A stretch of 35,179 nt of DNA from an uncultured Caulobacterales bacterium (GTDB lineage: Bacteria; Pseudomonadota; Alphaproteobacteria; Caulobacterales; Caulobacteraceae): positions 1 to 35,179 of the forward strand of contig CAIUZX010000078.1 of assembly GCA_903903715.1 (NCBI GenBank). Direction: 5' to 3'. This document shows, in pieces, positions 17,877 to 26,140 of this stretch. Position 1 is the stretch's first letter. Each line of letters starts with the position of its first letter. A program made the position numbers and the translations under genes. The notes under the pieces are model-generated. The model was not told the origin of the DNA. It did no database searches and worked only from the letters and a program-made list of their open reading frames with translations.

Positions 17877-20276
17877 ATGTCTGATATCCGCATCCTCCCC
17901 GTGCTCCCCTTGCGGGACATCGTGGTATTCCCCCACATGGTCGTGCCGCTCTTTGTGGGTCGGGAAAAGTCTGTCCGGGCGCTCGAAGAGGTCATGCGGG
18001 GCGACAAGTCGATCCTCCTGGCCACCCAGCGGAACTCGGCTGACGATGATCCGCAGCCGGGCGCGATCTATGACGTCGGCGTGGTCGCCACGGTGCTCCA
18101 GCTCCTGAAGCTGCCGGACGGCACGGTAAAGGTGCTTGTCGAAGGCAAAACCCGCGCGGCGCTTTTGCGTTTCACGCAACGGGATGAGTACTTCGAGGCC
18201 GAAGCCGCGATGCTTGACGAGGACGGCGCCGACGCGCCGGAGGCGAAGGCCCTGAGCCGCGCCGTGACCGAGCAGTTCGAAGGCTACGTCAAGCTGAACA
18301 AGAAGGTCCCGCCAGAAGCGCTGGCCGCGATCCCGCAGATCGTCGAGCCTGGAAAGTTGGCCGATTCAATCGCTGCGCACCTGTCGGTGAAGATCGCCGA
18401 AAAGCAGGCGCTGCTGGAGATCGTCAACATCGCCAAGCGCCTCGAAAAGGTCTTCGCGATGATGGAGGGCGAAATCTCCGTCCTGCAAGTCGAGAAGAAG
18501 ATCCGTAGCCGCGTGAAGCGGCAGATGGAGAAGACCCAGCGCGAATACTACCTGAATGAGCAGATGAAAGCCATTCAGCGGGAGCTCGGCGAGCAGGACG
18601 AACATCGTGATGAGCTGATCGACCTCGAAAAGCGCATCAAGAAGACCAAGCTCTCGAAGGAAGCGCGAACCAAGGCGGATGCGGAACTGAAGAAGCTGCG
18701 TAACATGAGCCCGATGTCCGCCGAGTCCACGGTCGTGCGCAATTATCTCGACTGGTTGCTGTCCATTCCGTGGGGCAAGAACAAGCTGAAGCCCATTGAT
18801 CTGGCGGAAGCCGAAACCATCCTCGACGATGACCACTACGGTCTCGACAAGGTCAAGGAGCGCATCCTTGAGTACCTCGCCGTTCAGGCGCGCACCGGCG
18901 CATTGAAGGGTCCGATCCTGTGCCTCGTCGGACCTCCGGGCGTCGGCAAGACCTCGCTAGGGCGCTCCATCGCCAAGGCGACCGGACGGGAGTTCGTTCG
19001 CCTGTCCCTCGGCGGCGTGCGCGACGAGGCGGAGATCCGCGGGCACCGGCGGACCTATATCGGCTCCATGCCCGGCAAGATCATCCAGTCCATGAAGAAG
19101 GCCAAGGCGACCAATCCCTTCTTCCTGCTGGATGAGATTGACAAGCTCGGCGCCGACTGGCGGGGCGACCCCTCCAGCGCTTTGCTCGAGGTGCTGGATC
19201 CGGAACAGAACGCTACGTTCGGGGATCACTACCTCGAAGTCGATTACGACCTCAGCCAGGTGATGTTCGTGACAACGGCCAACAGCCTGAACATGCCGCA
19301 GCCTCTGCTCGACCGGATGGAGATCATCCGTATCCCCGGCTACACCGAGGATGAGAAGGTCGAGATCGCCCAGCGTCACATTCTGCCGAAAGTCGCGAAA
19401 GATCACGGGCTGACAGATGCGGAGTGGACCGTGCCCGAGGAAGCGATCCGGGATCTGATCCGCTACTACACGCGGGAGGCCGGCGTTCGGTCGCTGGAGC
19501 GTGAACTCGGCAACCTCGCGCGCAAGACGGTTCGCGATCTCGCCCGCAAGAAGGTGAAGCTGATCGTTCTTGATGAGGCGCGGGTCGCCAAGTATGCGGG
19601 CGTGCGCAAGTTCCGTCACGGAGAGACCGACGAGGCCGATCAGGTCGGGATCGTCACGGGTCTCGCCTGGACGGAATTCGGCGGTGAGATCCTCACGATC
19701 GAAGCCGTGCGCATGGCCGGCAAGGGCCGCATGAGCATCACCGGCAACCTGAAGGACGTGATGAAGGAATCGGTCTCTGCGGCCAATTCCTACGTCCGCT
19801 CCCGCGCGCCGCAGTTCGGCATCTCACCGCCGACCTTCGACCGCACGGATGTCCACGTTCACGTGCCGGAAGGCGCGACGCCAAAAGACGGTCCATCCGC
19901 CGGCGTCGCCATGGTCACGGCCATGGTCTCGGTGCTCACGGGGGTGCCTGTGCGCAAGGACGTCGCCATGACCGGCGAGATCACCCTGCGCGGCCGGGTG
20001 CTGGCCATCGGCGGACTGAAGGAAAAATTGCTCGCAGCCCTTCGGTCCGGCGTGAAGCTTGTGCTCATTCCGCAGGAGAACGCCAAGGATCTCGCGGACG
20101 TGCCGGAGTCTGTGAAGTCGGGCATGACCATCATTCCCGTCGGTACAGTGGACGAGGTTCTGGCGCACGCCTTGACCGGTCCCCTGTCTCCCATCGAATG
20201 GACGGAGCCTACGGACGTCGTGAAACCGACGACTGCCGACGATAGTCGTGACACTGATACGGTGATCACTCACTAA
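17877..20276 (+). CDS. lon: ATP-dependent protease Lon (class A)
   Basis: 799 residues. The N-terminal substrate-binding domain (LPVLPLRDIVVFPHMVVPLFVGREKS) is followed by a helical region, then the AAA+ domain with Walker A GPPGVGKTS (Lys358) and Walker B FFLLDEIDKLG, and the C-terminal protease domain. The Ser-Lys dyad is Ser674 in DGPSAGVAM and Lys717 in GGLKEKL, 43 residues apart as in E. coli. Lon degrades misfolded and regulatory proteins; in Caulobacter it degrades CcrM and DnaA (family knowledge). CTTGAT at 17705 with TCCACATT about 15 bases later is a weak heat-shock promoter candidate. It lies 268 bp after clpX, with a terminator between, so it is probably transcribed separately. 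Confidence 0.99.
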   Translation: MSDIRILPVLPLRDIVVFPHMVVPLFVGREKSVRALEEVMRGDKSILLATQRNSADDDPQPGAIYDVGVVATVLQLLKLPDGTVKVLVEGKTRAALLRFTQRDEYFEAEAAMLDEDGADAPEAKALSRAVTEQFEGYVKLNKKVPPEALAAIPQIVEPGKLADSIAAHLSVKIAEKQALLEIVNIAKRLEKVFAMMEGEISVLQVEKKIRSRVKRQMEKTQREYYLNEQMKAIQRELGEQDEHRDELIDLEKRIKKTKLSKEARTKADAELKKLRNMSPMSAESTVVRNYLDWLLSIPWGKNKLKPIDLAEAETILDDDHYGLDKVKERILEYLAVQARTGALKGPILCLVGPPGVGKTSLGRSIAKATGREFVRLSLGGVRDEAEIRGHRRTYIGSMPGKIIQSMKKAKATNPFFLLDEIDKLGADWRGDPSSALLEVLDPEQNATFGDHYLEVDYDLSQVMFVTTANSLNMPQPLLDRMEIIRIPGYTEDEKVEIAQRHILPKVAKDHGLTDAEWTVPEEAIRDLIRYYTREAGVRSLERELGNLARKTVRDLARKKVKLIVLDEARVAKYAGVRKFRHGETDEADQVGIVTGLAWTEFGGEILTIEAVRMAGKGRMSITGNLKDVMKESVSAANSYVRSRAPQFGISPPTFDRTDVHVHVPEGATPKDGPSAGVAMVTAMVSVLTGVPVRKDVAMTGEITLRGRVLAIGGLKEKLLAALRSGVKLVLIPQENAKDLADVPESVKSGMTIIPVGTVDEVLAHALTGPLSPIEWTEPTDVVKPTTADDSRDTDTVITH

Positions 20277-20299
20277 CGAATATGTGAACTCAAAAGTTT

Positions 20300-20337
20300 C
20301 CCACCGACTTTGCGGCGTCAGTTGCAAGGTCGGTGGG
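20300..20337 (+). terminator. Terminator of lon
   Basis: A 14-bp stem CCCACCGACTTTGC / GCAAGGTCGGTGGG with one T-G wobble and a 10-base loop, 24 bases past the lon stop, followed by GGTTGCTTTC. It is the longest hairpin found in the window. Confidence 0.75.
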
Positions 20338-20421
20338 GGTTGCTTTCGGCATTCCGAGCCGAAAAACTTCCTACGTCCTGAAAATTCGTCCGCATCCCTC
20401 CCTGTTCAGGCGTTTTTCGTT

Positions 20422-20451
20422 TTGACGTAGGGGAATTTCCAGTTCCATAAT
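20422..20451 (+). promoter_or_regulatory. Candidate housekeeping promoter of hup
   Basis: TTGACG, an 18-base spacer, then CATAAT, ending 67 bases before the HU start codon. Both boxes differ from the TTGACA/TATAAT consensus by one base. It is the best sigma-70-like pair I can read in the window. Confidence 0.5.
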
Positions 20452-20518
20452 CCGCGTTCAGGCGACAGATGACTCGCGCGACAGGCGCGACCGCCAAGGG
20501 GTTGGGAGAAGAAACGAC

Positions 20519-20794
20519 ATGACCACAAAGGCCGAACTGGTGGCGTCCATCGCCGAGAAGTCGGGGCTCAATCAAAAGCAGGCGAAGGAAGCGCTCGACG
20601 CGTTCATCGAAGCCGTGACGGATTCCATTAAAGCCAATCAGGAAGTGCGCATCGTCGGCTTCGGCAGTTTCGTGCCGGTGGCTCGCGAAGCGGGTATGGC
20701 CCGCAATCCGCGCACGGGTGAGCAGGTGGCGCGTCCGGCGTCCAAGACGGTTCGCTTCCGCGTCGGCGAAGGCCTGAAGACCGCCATCAACTAG
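20519..20794 (+). CDS. hup: HU-type DNA-binding protein
   Basis: 91 residues, standard for HU/IHF. MTTKAELVASIAEKSGLNQKQAKEALDAF forms the dimerising helices, GFGSFVPVAREAGMARNPRTGEQVARPASKTVRFRVG is the beta-arm and signature region with the RNPRTG tip, and the end is GLKTAIN. It packs DNA in the nucleoid. HU rather than IHF is preferred because of similarity to HU-beta (MTTKAELVASIA) and the location after lon, a common gene pair. GGGAGAAG lies upstream of the ATG. Promoter and terminator candidates flank it, so it is probably monocistronic. Confidence 0.96.
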   Translation: MTTKAELVASIAEKSGLNQKQAKEALDAFIEAVTDSIKANQEVRIVGFGSFVPVAREAGMARNPRTGEQVARPASKTVRFRVGEGLKTAIN

Positions 20795-20836
20795 TTCAGA
20801 CGGACCTCCGTTTTCTGGACGGGGTTGCAGTCTCGG

Positions 20837-20866
20837 AAGGGGGCTTGGAGACAACGCCCCCTTTTT
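20837..20866 (+). terminator. Intrinsic terminator of hup
   Basis: GGGGGC / GCCCCC stem, extended by A-T pairs at the base and possibly TTG/CAA at the top, followed by a run of five T residues. It lies 43 bases past the hup stop and is a textbook rho-independent terminator. Confidence 0.9.
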
Positions 20867-20920
20867 CGTGCGCTGGCGCGATTTCACTCGTACGAATAAT
20901 CGTCTATGCGTGCTGGAAAT

Positions 20921-20997
20921 GGGCGGCTAGCTCAGCTGGTTAGAGCATCTCGTTTACACCGAGAGGGTCGGGAGTTCGAATCTCTCGCCGCCCACCA
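20921..20997 (+). tRNA. tRNA-Val (anticodon UAC)
   Basis: 77 bases with acceptor stem GGGCGGC / GCCGCCC, D-arm GCTCAGCTGGTTAGAGC, anticodon stem TCTCG / CGAGA with loop TTTACAC (anticodon TAC), T-arm GGGAGTTCGAATCTCTC and an encoded CCA. It lies exactly between the conserved hup locus and the variable glycan cluster. No second copy of its 3' end and no integrase were seen in the window. Confidence 0.97.
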
Positions 20998-21016
20998 TCC
21001 GAGCCAACACGTCAAG

Positions 21017-21032
21017 CTCGGCCTTTGCCGAG
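21017..21032. terminator. Small hairpin between tRNA-Val and the glycan operon end
   Basis: CTCGGC-CTTT-GCCGAG, 6 bp with a 4-base loop, 40 bases below the end of the minus-strand glycan operon and 20 bases past tRNA-Val. No T-run on either strand. It could serve either transcript and is weak on its own. Confidence 0.3.
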
Positions 21033-21071
21033 ACTGTCAGCGCAGCGCGTTGCGGATGGGCCGTTCAGGTG

Positions 21072-22088
21072 TCAATCGAGGTAGAACCTCGGGATCGCTG
21101 AAGGATCGTTGTCGGCGATTTTCTGGATGTCTTCTTGGGTAAATGTGGCCGGGTTGACCATGTATTCAAAAAATGGTCCCGGTGCGACGCCGGCGCATTC
21201 AGAGCTTTGCATCAGCATGTCGCTAATCGGATAGCCCAGACTTCCCCATTTTTCACCAAGAGGCGCGTCGTGGATCAAGAACGTGTGCTGAGCGTTGACG
21301 CCGGATCCAAGCAGCATGACCTGCATGCCATTCGCCATTGAAATATAACGACCGGCTCTTTCGACGAGAGGGATCGCATTCTTGACTGTAACTGCAATCG
21401 GGTGCGTTCCGGGAAGGGGCTCGCTTCGGCCGCCGGTTGAATTTCCAGCGAGATTTGTGAAGACCTTCCAGCCCTTACTTGACAGGGCGTGAGCCAACGC
21501 CGCCCAAACCGTGTCCGGAAGGGGTGGGTTTGTATTGTTATCCGGGAAAAGGATGACGCTTGTGCCGGCGGCTACACCCATCTGATCCGCATAGCGATCC
21601 GCTTCGGCGCGGTCATCGTCCGAAATCCTTGGCGCGCGCATTTCGCTGTCCCACGGCAGACGAAGCATGAGGCGCCATTGATCTGCGAAGGTGAGCCCGC
21701 CTTTGCCGGGTTGCCTCAACCGCTCCATCAAGGGGAAGATGGTTCTACCGGCGCCGTGCCACAATGGGTGGGCGATGATCGGCTCATCTATGTCGAAATG
21801 GCCCGCCCCCTGCAGTCGAATGCAAAAGCGCATCAATCGCTGCTTTTCCCAGACGATCAGGCGGTCAATGTCGTCAGAGTACATTTGAGCCATGGCTTCT
21901 TGGCCTTCGTGCACCACAACGGTCAATGGGCCGCCGTGCACGCGCTTGAAGGCGTTGGCGAGCGCCAGGGTGCACCACGTATCGCCAATCGATGCCGGGT
22001 TGACCAGTATCCACGACTTTTCGGTTGGATCTCGCCAGTAATCAAGGGCTGCTTTCCAATAGTCTGATCCGAAAGTCGACGCGTACAT
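21072..22088 (-). CDS. GT9-like (heptosyltransferase-type) glycosyltransferase
   Basis: 338 residues from ATG 22088. The track starts at a TTG (22094), but GGAG lies 8 bases before the ATG, which is two bases past the stop of the upstream gene. The N-terminal half begins with ILVNPASIGDTWCTLALANAFKRVHGG and VVVHEGQEAM, like the acceptor domain of GT-B heptosyltransferases (GT9). The second half has ILFPDNNTNPPLPDTVWAALAHALSSKGWKVFTNLAGN, the donor-site beginning of that family. The conserved tail motifs of classical heptosyltransferases are blurred (ISMANGMQVMLLGSGVN), so the sugar donor cannot be predicted. It is the last gene of the 11-gene glycan operon. GC content is lower here than in the housekeeping genes to its left. 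Confidence 0.7.
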   Translation of the reverse strand: MYASTFGSDYWKAALDYWRDPTEKSWILVNPASIGDTWCTLALANAFKRVHGGPLTVVVHEGQEAMAQMYSDDIDRLIVWEKQRLMRFCIRLQGAGHFDIDEPIIAHPLWHGAGRTIFPLMERLRQPGKGGLTFADQWRLMLRLPWDSEMRAPRISDDDRAEADRYADQMGVAAGTSVILFPDNNTNPPLPDTVWAALAHALSSKGWKVFTNLAGNSTGGRSEPLPGTHPIAVTVKNAIPLVERAGRYISMANGMQVMLLGSGVNAQHTFLIHDAPLGEKWGSLGYPISDMLMQSSECAGVAPGPFFEYMVNPATFTQEDIQKIADNDPSAIPRFYLD

Positions 22089-22090
22089 AG

Positions 22091-22525
22091 TCAAGGCTCC
22101 AGGGCAGGTAGGTCGTCCGAATTAGAGCGGGCTTTGCAGAATTCAGAATAGTCCCGGTAATATTCGCTCGGGTCGTAAAGGCTCGAAACTAGGGCGAGAC
22201 AAACGGCGCCCGAAGAGAAATTGTCCAACTCGCGCCAGAGCATGGGCGGGACGTACAGGCCGAAATAGGACCTGTTGAGGGAGAATTTGCGCTTGGTGCG
22301 ACCATCATCGAGATTGACGTCAAAGCTCCCGGATGCGGCGATCAGGAATTGCTTCGTCGACGCTAGAGCGTGGCCTGCGCGGGTCTCCCCTCCGGGGACA
22401 TCATAGAGATAATAAACGCGCTGTATGGTGAAGGGAATCTGTCGGTCATTTTCGACAAATGTCAGATTGCCTCGGCGATCATTGACTCTTGGAAGGTCTA
22501 TAAATCTGGCGGACTCAGTATTCAT
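22091..22525 (-). CDS. Sugar 3,4-ketoisomerase-like cupin (FdtA/QdtA/WxcM family)
   Basis: 144 residues with the family pattern: RGNLTFVENDRQIPFTIQRVYYLYDVPGGETRAGHA, then a jelly-roll core (FLIAASGSFDVNLDDG), GLYVPPMLWRELDNFSSGAVCLALVSSLYDPSEYYRDYSEF. Relatives isomerise dTDP-4-keto-6-deoxyglucose to the 3-keto sugar, which a DegT enzyme then aminates. Relatives usually have R-x-x-H-A-H; this one reads RAGHALAST, so the second His is Leu and activity may be lost or changed. A DegT gene two positions upstream could be its partner. It overlaps the preceding glycosyltransferase gene by 4 bp (ATGA). No dTDP-glucose pathway genes rmlA or rmlB are in the window. Confidence 0.82.
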   Translation of the reverse strand: MNTESARFIDLPRVNDRRGNLTFVENDRQIPFTIQRVYYLYDVPGGETRAGHALASTKQFLIAASGSFDVNLDDGRTKRKFSLNRSYFGLYVPPMLWRELDNFSSGAVCLALVSSLYDPSEYYRDYSEFCKARSNSDDLPALEP

Positions 22526-23742
22526 GGATGAATGTGCCCGGAATGGAGGCTCGCATCGTCGCGCGAGGTTGATCTGGAGTGAAAATCTCGCCCGAGCGCG
22601 TGCAGATCAGCGAGAATCTGCGCCACCCGATGATCCCATGTGTGCCTTGCTCTGATCAAGGCCGCTGCGTTCGCTCTGATCCTGCGTCGGAGGTCGTGAT
22701 CGGCGAGCGCGGCCTGGGCAACCGCCTTCAGGCCTCCGGGCGGGTAGAGTAAAACGTTCTCGCCCGGTATGAAATTCGCGCCCGGCGCATCCGAAGTGTC
22801 GGCGTAGGCGTCTGCATTCGCCAGCATCACGGCGCCGGCGCCCATAGCCTCCATCACGCGTGGATGAGCGAGATAGCCGCCGTTGTGCACGCTGACCCGA
22901 CCCATTGCGTAGATGCGTGCGACATCCGAAGGCGCGGACGCCACTCCGTGGTAATAGGGCGCAAATGCTGGCCAGGACTTCCAGTGGTCCGGTCCGAAGA
23001 TCTGAGTATCTGTCGTGGCGTCGAGAAGCTGGTGAATAATGATCGCGCGGTCGGCGGAGCGAGGGATTATCTCATCGACAATATGGCGGATGTCTTTGGC
23101 TAGAGCGCCATGCTCCGCACCATGTTCGGCGAGAAATTGGTCTCTGAGATTGAGCAGGGCGGAAAAGTTCTGTGCGGAGACTTGGCTTTTTAAGACCCAA
23201 TTTTGATATTGTTCAAAATATTTTCTCAATTCGACTTGTTTGCCGCCGACGCTGATGTGGCGTTGTGTGTCATTGTAATGACCGATGAAGCCCACGAAAG
23301 TGGCGTCGCAAACGTCACCAAGTGTCAAATCTGCCTTGAAAACATCCGTGTCGACGCCGCAGAGCAGAACCTTGGCGTTGTTGATCTCCGAGACCGGGAA
23401 GTCGTCAAACATGCGACGCGTGATGAAATAGGTGATGTCGGCGTCTTGGCTACCTGACTTGATCAGCTGGTCGCTCAGAAAGAAATGATCCTGGATCCAG
23501 GAGATATAGATCGCGTCGTTTGGAACCCATTGCACCGTTGAACGCGGTCGATTGACGGCGAAGATGACGTCGGGTTGGAGCCCCTGAGCCATCTGCTTCA
23601 AGTCGATGTCTCGCCAACGCGATGGGATCAAGTCCGCAATCCAGCCTGCGCGCTCGAATGCCTTTTTCAGTCCCGTGAGCATCGCGACATAGAGGTCGGA
23701 ATCGTACGGCATCAGGATCAGGACACGGGGCAGGGCGTTCAT
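22522..23742 (-). CDS. CgeB-type glycosyltransferase
   Basis: 406 residues from ATG 23742 (MNALPRVLILMPYDSDLY). ATG 23763 is also in frame and would overlap the upstream stop by 8 bp; neither has a strong ribosome site. The N-terminal half contains LQPDVIFAVNRPRSTVQWVPND and a CISWIQDHFF-like strand (YISWIQDHFFLSD). The C-terminal half is the Glyco_trans_1_2 (CgeB) pattern: GYLAHPRVMEAMGAGAVMLANADAYADT, FIPGENVLLYPPGGLKAVAQAALADHDLRRRIRANAAALIRARHTWDHRV. It probably transfers one residue of the cluster's sugar in the cytoplasm. An AT-rich patch near 23,185-23,240 differs strongly from surrounding composition and suggests this gene was acquired. It ends in a 4-bp overlap with the ketoisomerase gene. 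Confidence 0.82.
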   Translation of the reverse strand: MNALPRVLILMPYDSDLYVAMLTGLKKAFERAGWIADLIPSRWRDIDLKQMAQGLQPDVIFAVNRPRSTVQWVPNDAIYISWIQDHFFLSDQLIKSGSQDADITYFITRRMFDDFPVSEINNAKVLLCGVDTDVFKADLTLGDVCDATFVGFIGHYNDTQRHISVGGKQVELRKYFEQYQNWVLKSQVSAQNFSALLNLRDQFLAEHGAEHGALAKDIRHIVDEIIPRSADRAIIIHQLLDATTDTQIFGPDHWKSWPAFAPYYHGVASAPSDVARIYAMGRVSVHNGGYLAHPRVMEAMGAGAVMLANADAYADTSDAPGANFIPGENVLLYPPGGLKAVAQAALADHDLRRRIRANAAALIRARHTWDHRVAQILADLHALGRDFHSRSTSRDDASLHSGHIHP

Positions 23743-23755
23743 TGTCCCGGCCGTC

Positions 23756-24910
23756 TCAACCATCAGCCATGGCGATAACCGCATCGACGAACAGGTCGGC
23801 GATCGTCTCGGCGTCTTGCAACGAAAGGTGCGGGCCAAAGGGCAGGCTCAGGCTGGTTGCGGCGATCCGCGCGGCATTTGGGGCTTGGATGGACTGACGC
23901 GCGTCATAGATCGGCTGTTCCGCGAAGGCGTGCGGGTAATGGATCAGAGTCTCGACTCCGTACTCGGCCAGCCAGGCCCGGACCGCGTCGCGACGGTCTG
24001 TCCGGACGGTGAAGAGATGCCACGCGTGTCGCGTTCCCGAGGCGGGTTCCGGCGGCGCAAGATCGGGCCTGCGGTCGGCGATGCGTCGACGCATCGCGTC
24101 GGCGAGCGCGATCCGGTGGGAGATCCACGGCTCCAGATGCTTCAGCTTCACCGAAAGTATCGCCGCCTGGATTTCGTCAAGCCGGCTGTTCACGCCGAAT
24201 TCCACGTGTTGGTACTTGGCGACGGAGCCGTAGTTGCGCAGACGGCGCACGCGCTCCGCAACCTCCGGATCACGCGTGGTGACGGCGCCACCGTCCCCGA
24301 AGGCGCCGAGGGTCTTGCCGGGATAAAAGCTGAAGGCTGCGGCGTGACCGAACGCTCCACAGCGGGTCTCGCCGATCATGGCCCCGTGCGCCTGCGCCGC
24401 ATCCTCGACGATTTTGAGATTGCGCCTTCGGGCGATCTCCTCAACGGCTGTCATGTCGCACGGGCGGCCGTAGAGGTGAACGACGAGGATGGCGCGCGTT
24501 GCGGGTGTGATCGCCGCTTCGATCAGGTCAGGCCGGATCAGAGCGGTTCCGAGGTCGACATCGACTGGGATCGGGACGGCGCCCGCGCGATCCACCGCCA
24601 ACCACGTAGCGATGAAAGTCATGGCCGGAACGATGACCTCGTCCCCCGGCGAGACCCCCACCGCCCTCAAGGCGAATTCGACGGCGTCGAGGCCGCAATT
24701 GAGGCCGACGGCATGACCAACGCCGCAGTAATCGGCAAAAGCCTGCTCGAAACCTGCAACCTCCGGACCCAGGATGTAATGACCGCGATCGATCACATGC
24801 CGGATGCTTGCGTCGAGTTCGTCGCGCAATTCGGCCGTTTGGCCATGGAGATCGAGGAAGGGAAACCGACGGGAAAGGCGCCCGGACGTCGAAGCGAGTG
24901 GCGCTGCCAT
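23756..24910 (-). CDS. DegT/DnrJ/EryC1 PLP-dependent sugar aminotransferase (A)
   Basis: 384 residues from ATG 24910. The track starts at a TTG (24958) with no better support; no clear ribosome site precedes either. [40 protein letters not shown] is the family N-terminus. Asp170 and Gln173 (EDAAQAHGA) contact PLP, and Lys199 in [16 protein letters not shown] forms the Schiff base. [12 protein letters not shown] and the C-terminal [11 protein letters not shown] follow. The sequence resembles enzymes that aminate keto-sugars at C3 (FdtB/QdtB type), which fits the ketoisomerase-like gene downstream. Exact position and sugar are inference. A 117-bp gap separates it from the aminotransferase upstream, the widest gap in the operon, so an internal promoter is possible. 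Confidence 0.9.
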   Translation of the reverse strand: MAAPLASTSGRLSRRFPFLDLHGQTAELRDELDASIRHVIDRGHYILGPEVAGFEQAFADYCGVGHAVGLNCGLDAVEFALRAVGVSPGDEVIVPAMTFIATWLAVDRAGAVPIPVDVDLGTALIRPDLIEAAITPATRAILVVHLYGRPCDMTAVEEIARRRNLKIVEDAAQAHGAMIGETRCGAFGHAAAFSFYPGKTLGAFGDGGAVTTRDPEVAERVRRLRNYGSVAKYQHVEFGVNSRLDEIQAAILSVKLKHLEPWISHRIALADAMRRRIADRRPDLAPPEPASGTRHAWHLFTVRTDRRDAVRAWLAEYGVETLIHYPHAFAEQPIYDARQSIQAPNAARIAATSLSLPFGPHLSLQDAETIADLFVDAVIAMADG

Positions 24911-25027
24911 GTGGATGTGGACCGGACCAGCTAGGTTGTCAGAAAAGTGCGGAATCAACGTCTCGCTTGGAGATCGTGAGACATCTTGCCCGTCACGTCC
25001 AGTCTTCCGGGTGGACCCATGTCGCCG

Positions 25028-26140
25028 TCATGAGCGACCATAGAACGCATTCACCGCGTTGGCGGTCATTTCGATCTGTTCCGGGCTCAGGTGTTGATGA
25101 TGCGGCAGAGCCAGAACCCGATCCGCTTGACGCTCTGCGACGGGCATGTCGCCCTTGCGATATCCAAGAGCCGCCGCCGCCGGCTGCAGATGGATCGGAC
25201 GGCGGTAGTAGATCAGCGACTGGACGCCCGACTGGGTCAGATGCGCGTGCAGCTCGTCGCGGCGCTCGCACTGGATGATGAACATGACGTGCGCATCGCT
25301 CTGCTGCGGATCATAGGGGGGAATGAAGAGATCGTCCTGAACGAGCAGGGATCGATAGAGCTCCACATTGCGACGTCGCCGCTCGATGACGTCGTCCAGC
25401 CGCCTAAGCCTGTGTAGCAGGACGGCTGCGTGGATGGTGTCGAGGCGGGAGTTCACGCCCCATTCGAGGCAGGTGTCGCGATCCGCCAGTCCGTGATTGC
25501 GATAGCGGCGCAAGCGCTCAGCGATTTCGGCGCTCTGGGTGAACAGAAAGCCGCCGTCGCCGACGGCGTTGAGGTTCTTCAAGGGGTGTGCGGAAAAGGC
25601 GCCGACCACGCCCCAGGTCCCGCCATGGCGTCCATTCCGGTAAGCGCCCATCGACTGGGCCGAATCCTCAATCACCAGCAGGCCATGCGTTTCGGCAATG
25701 GCGCTGATGGTTTCCATGTCGCAAATGCGGCCGGTCCAGTGAACGGGCATGATCGCGCGCGTGCGAGGCGTGATGAGCGCCTCGATACGTGCAGGGTCGA
25801 TGTTCTGATCCTCGCCCACGTCGCAGAAGACCGGCGTGGCGCCGATATGCGCGATAGAGGCCGTCGAGGCGACGAAGGAGTTCGGCGGCGTGATCACTTC
25901 ATCATCGCGCCTGATTCCCGCCGCCATCATGCCCATCATCAGCGCATCGGTTCCCGAATTCAGGGCGATGCAATGAGCTGCGCCGGCGTAGCTGGCGGCG
26001 GCGGCCTCGAAGTCCGTGACAGCTGCACCTCCGATCAGGTCGCCGCGCTCCAGCACATCGGTCACCGCGCTCAGCAGCTCCTCGCGCTCTTCGGCGAAGC
26101 GCTGCTTCAGATCGACGAACGGGACGAGGACGTCAGACAT
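25028..26140 (-). CDS. DegT/DnrJ/EryC1 PLP-dependent aminotransferase (B)
   Basis: 370 residues. Motifs: VPFVDLKQRFAEEREELLSAV, the GTDALMMGMMAAGIRRDDEVITPPNSFVAS loop, Asp159 and Gln162 in IEDSAQSMGA, the PLP lysine Lys188 in FSAHPLKNLNAVGDGG and NSRLDTIHAAVL. The tail IYYRRPIHLQPAAAALGY is typical of NDP-amino sugar aminotransferases. It is only distantly similar to the second DegT protein next door, so this is not a recent duplication. With the Gfo/Idh oxidoreductase of the same operon it could form an oxidise-then-aminate pair, as WbpB/WbpE do. Its start overlaps the amidohydrolase gene's stop by 8 bp, so the two are coupled. Confidence 0.92.
   Translation of the reverse strand: MSDVLVPFVDLKQRFAEEREELLSAVTDVLERGDLIGGAAVTDFEAAAASYAGAAHCIALNSGTDALMMGMMAAGIRRDDEVITPPNSFVASTASIAHIGATPVFCDVGEDQNIDPARIEALITPRTRAIMPVHWTGRICDMETISAIAETHGLLVIEDSAQSMGAYRNGRHGGTWGVVGAFSAHPLKNLNAVGDGGFLFTQSAEIAERLRRYRNHGLADRDTCLEWGVNSRLDTIHAAVLLHRLRRLDDVIERRRRNVELYRSLLVQDDLFIPPYDPQQSDAHVMFIIQCERRDELHAHLTQSGVQSLIYYRRPIHLQPAAAALGYRKGDMPVAERQADRVLALPHHQHLSPEQIEMTANAVNAFYGRS

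Noticed and set aside
20921-20997. Attachment site of an integrated element at tRNA-Val
   Set aside because: No integrase, transposase or duplicate of the tRNA 3' end was seen in the window.
23200-23219. Inverted repeat ATTTTGA-TATTGT-TCAAAAT
   Set aside because: It lies inside the CgeB-type glycosyltransferase coding region in an AT-rich patch and is likely chance.
23816-24934. 372-codon plus-strand ORF opposite aminotransferase A
   Set aside because: Antisense shadow; the minus-strand frame has all DegT motifs.
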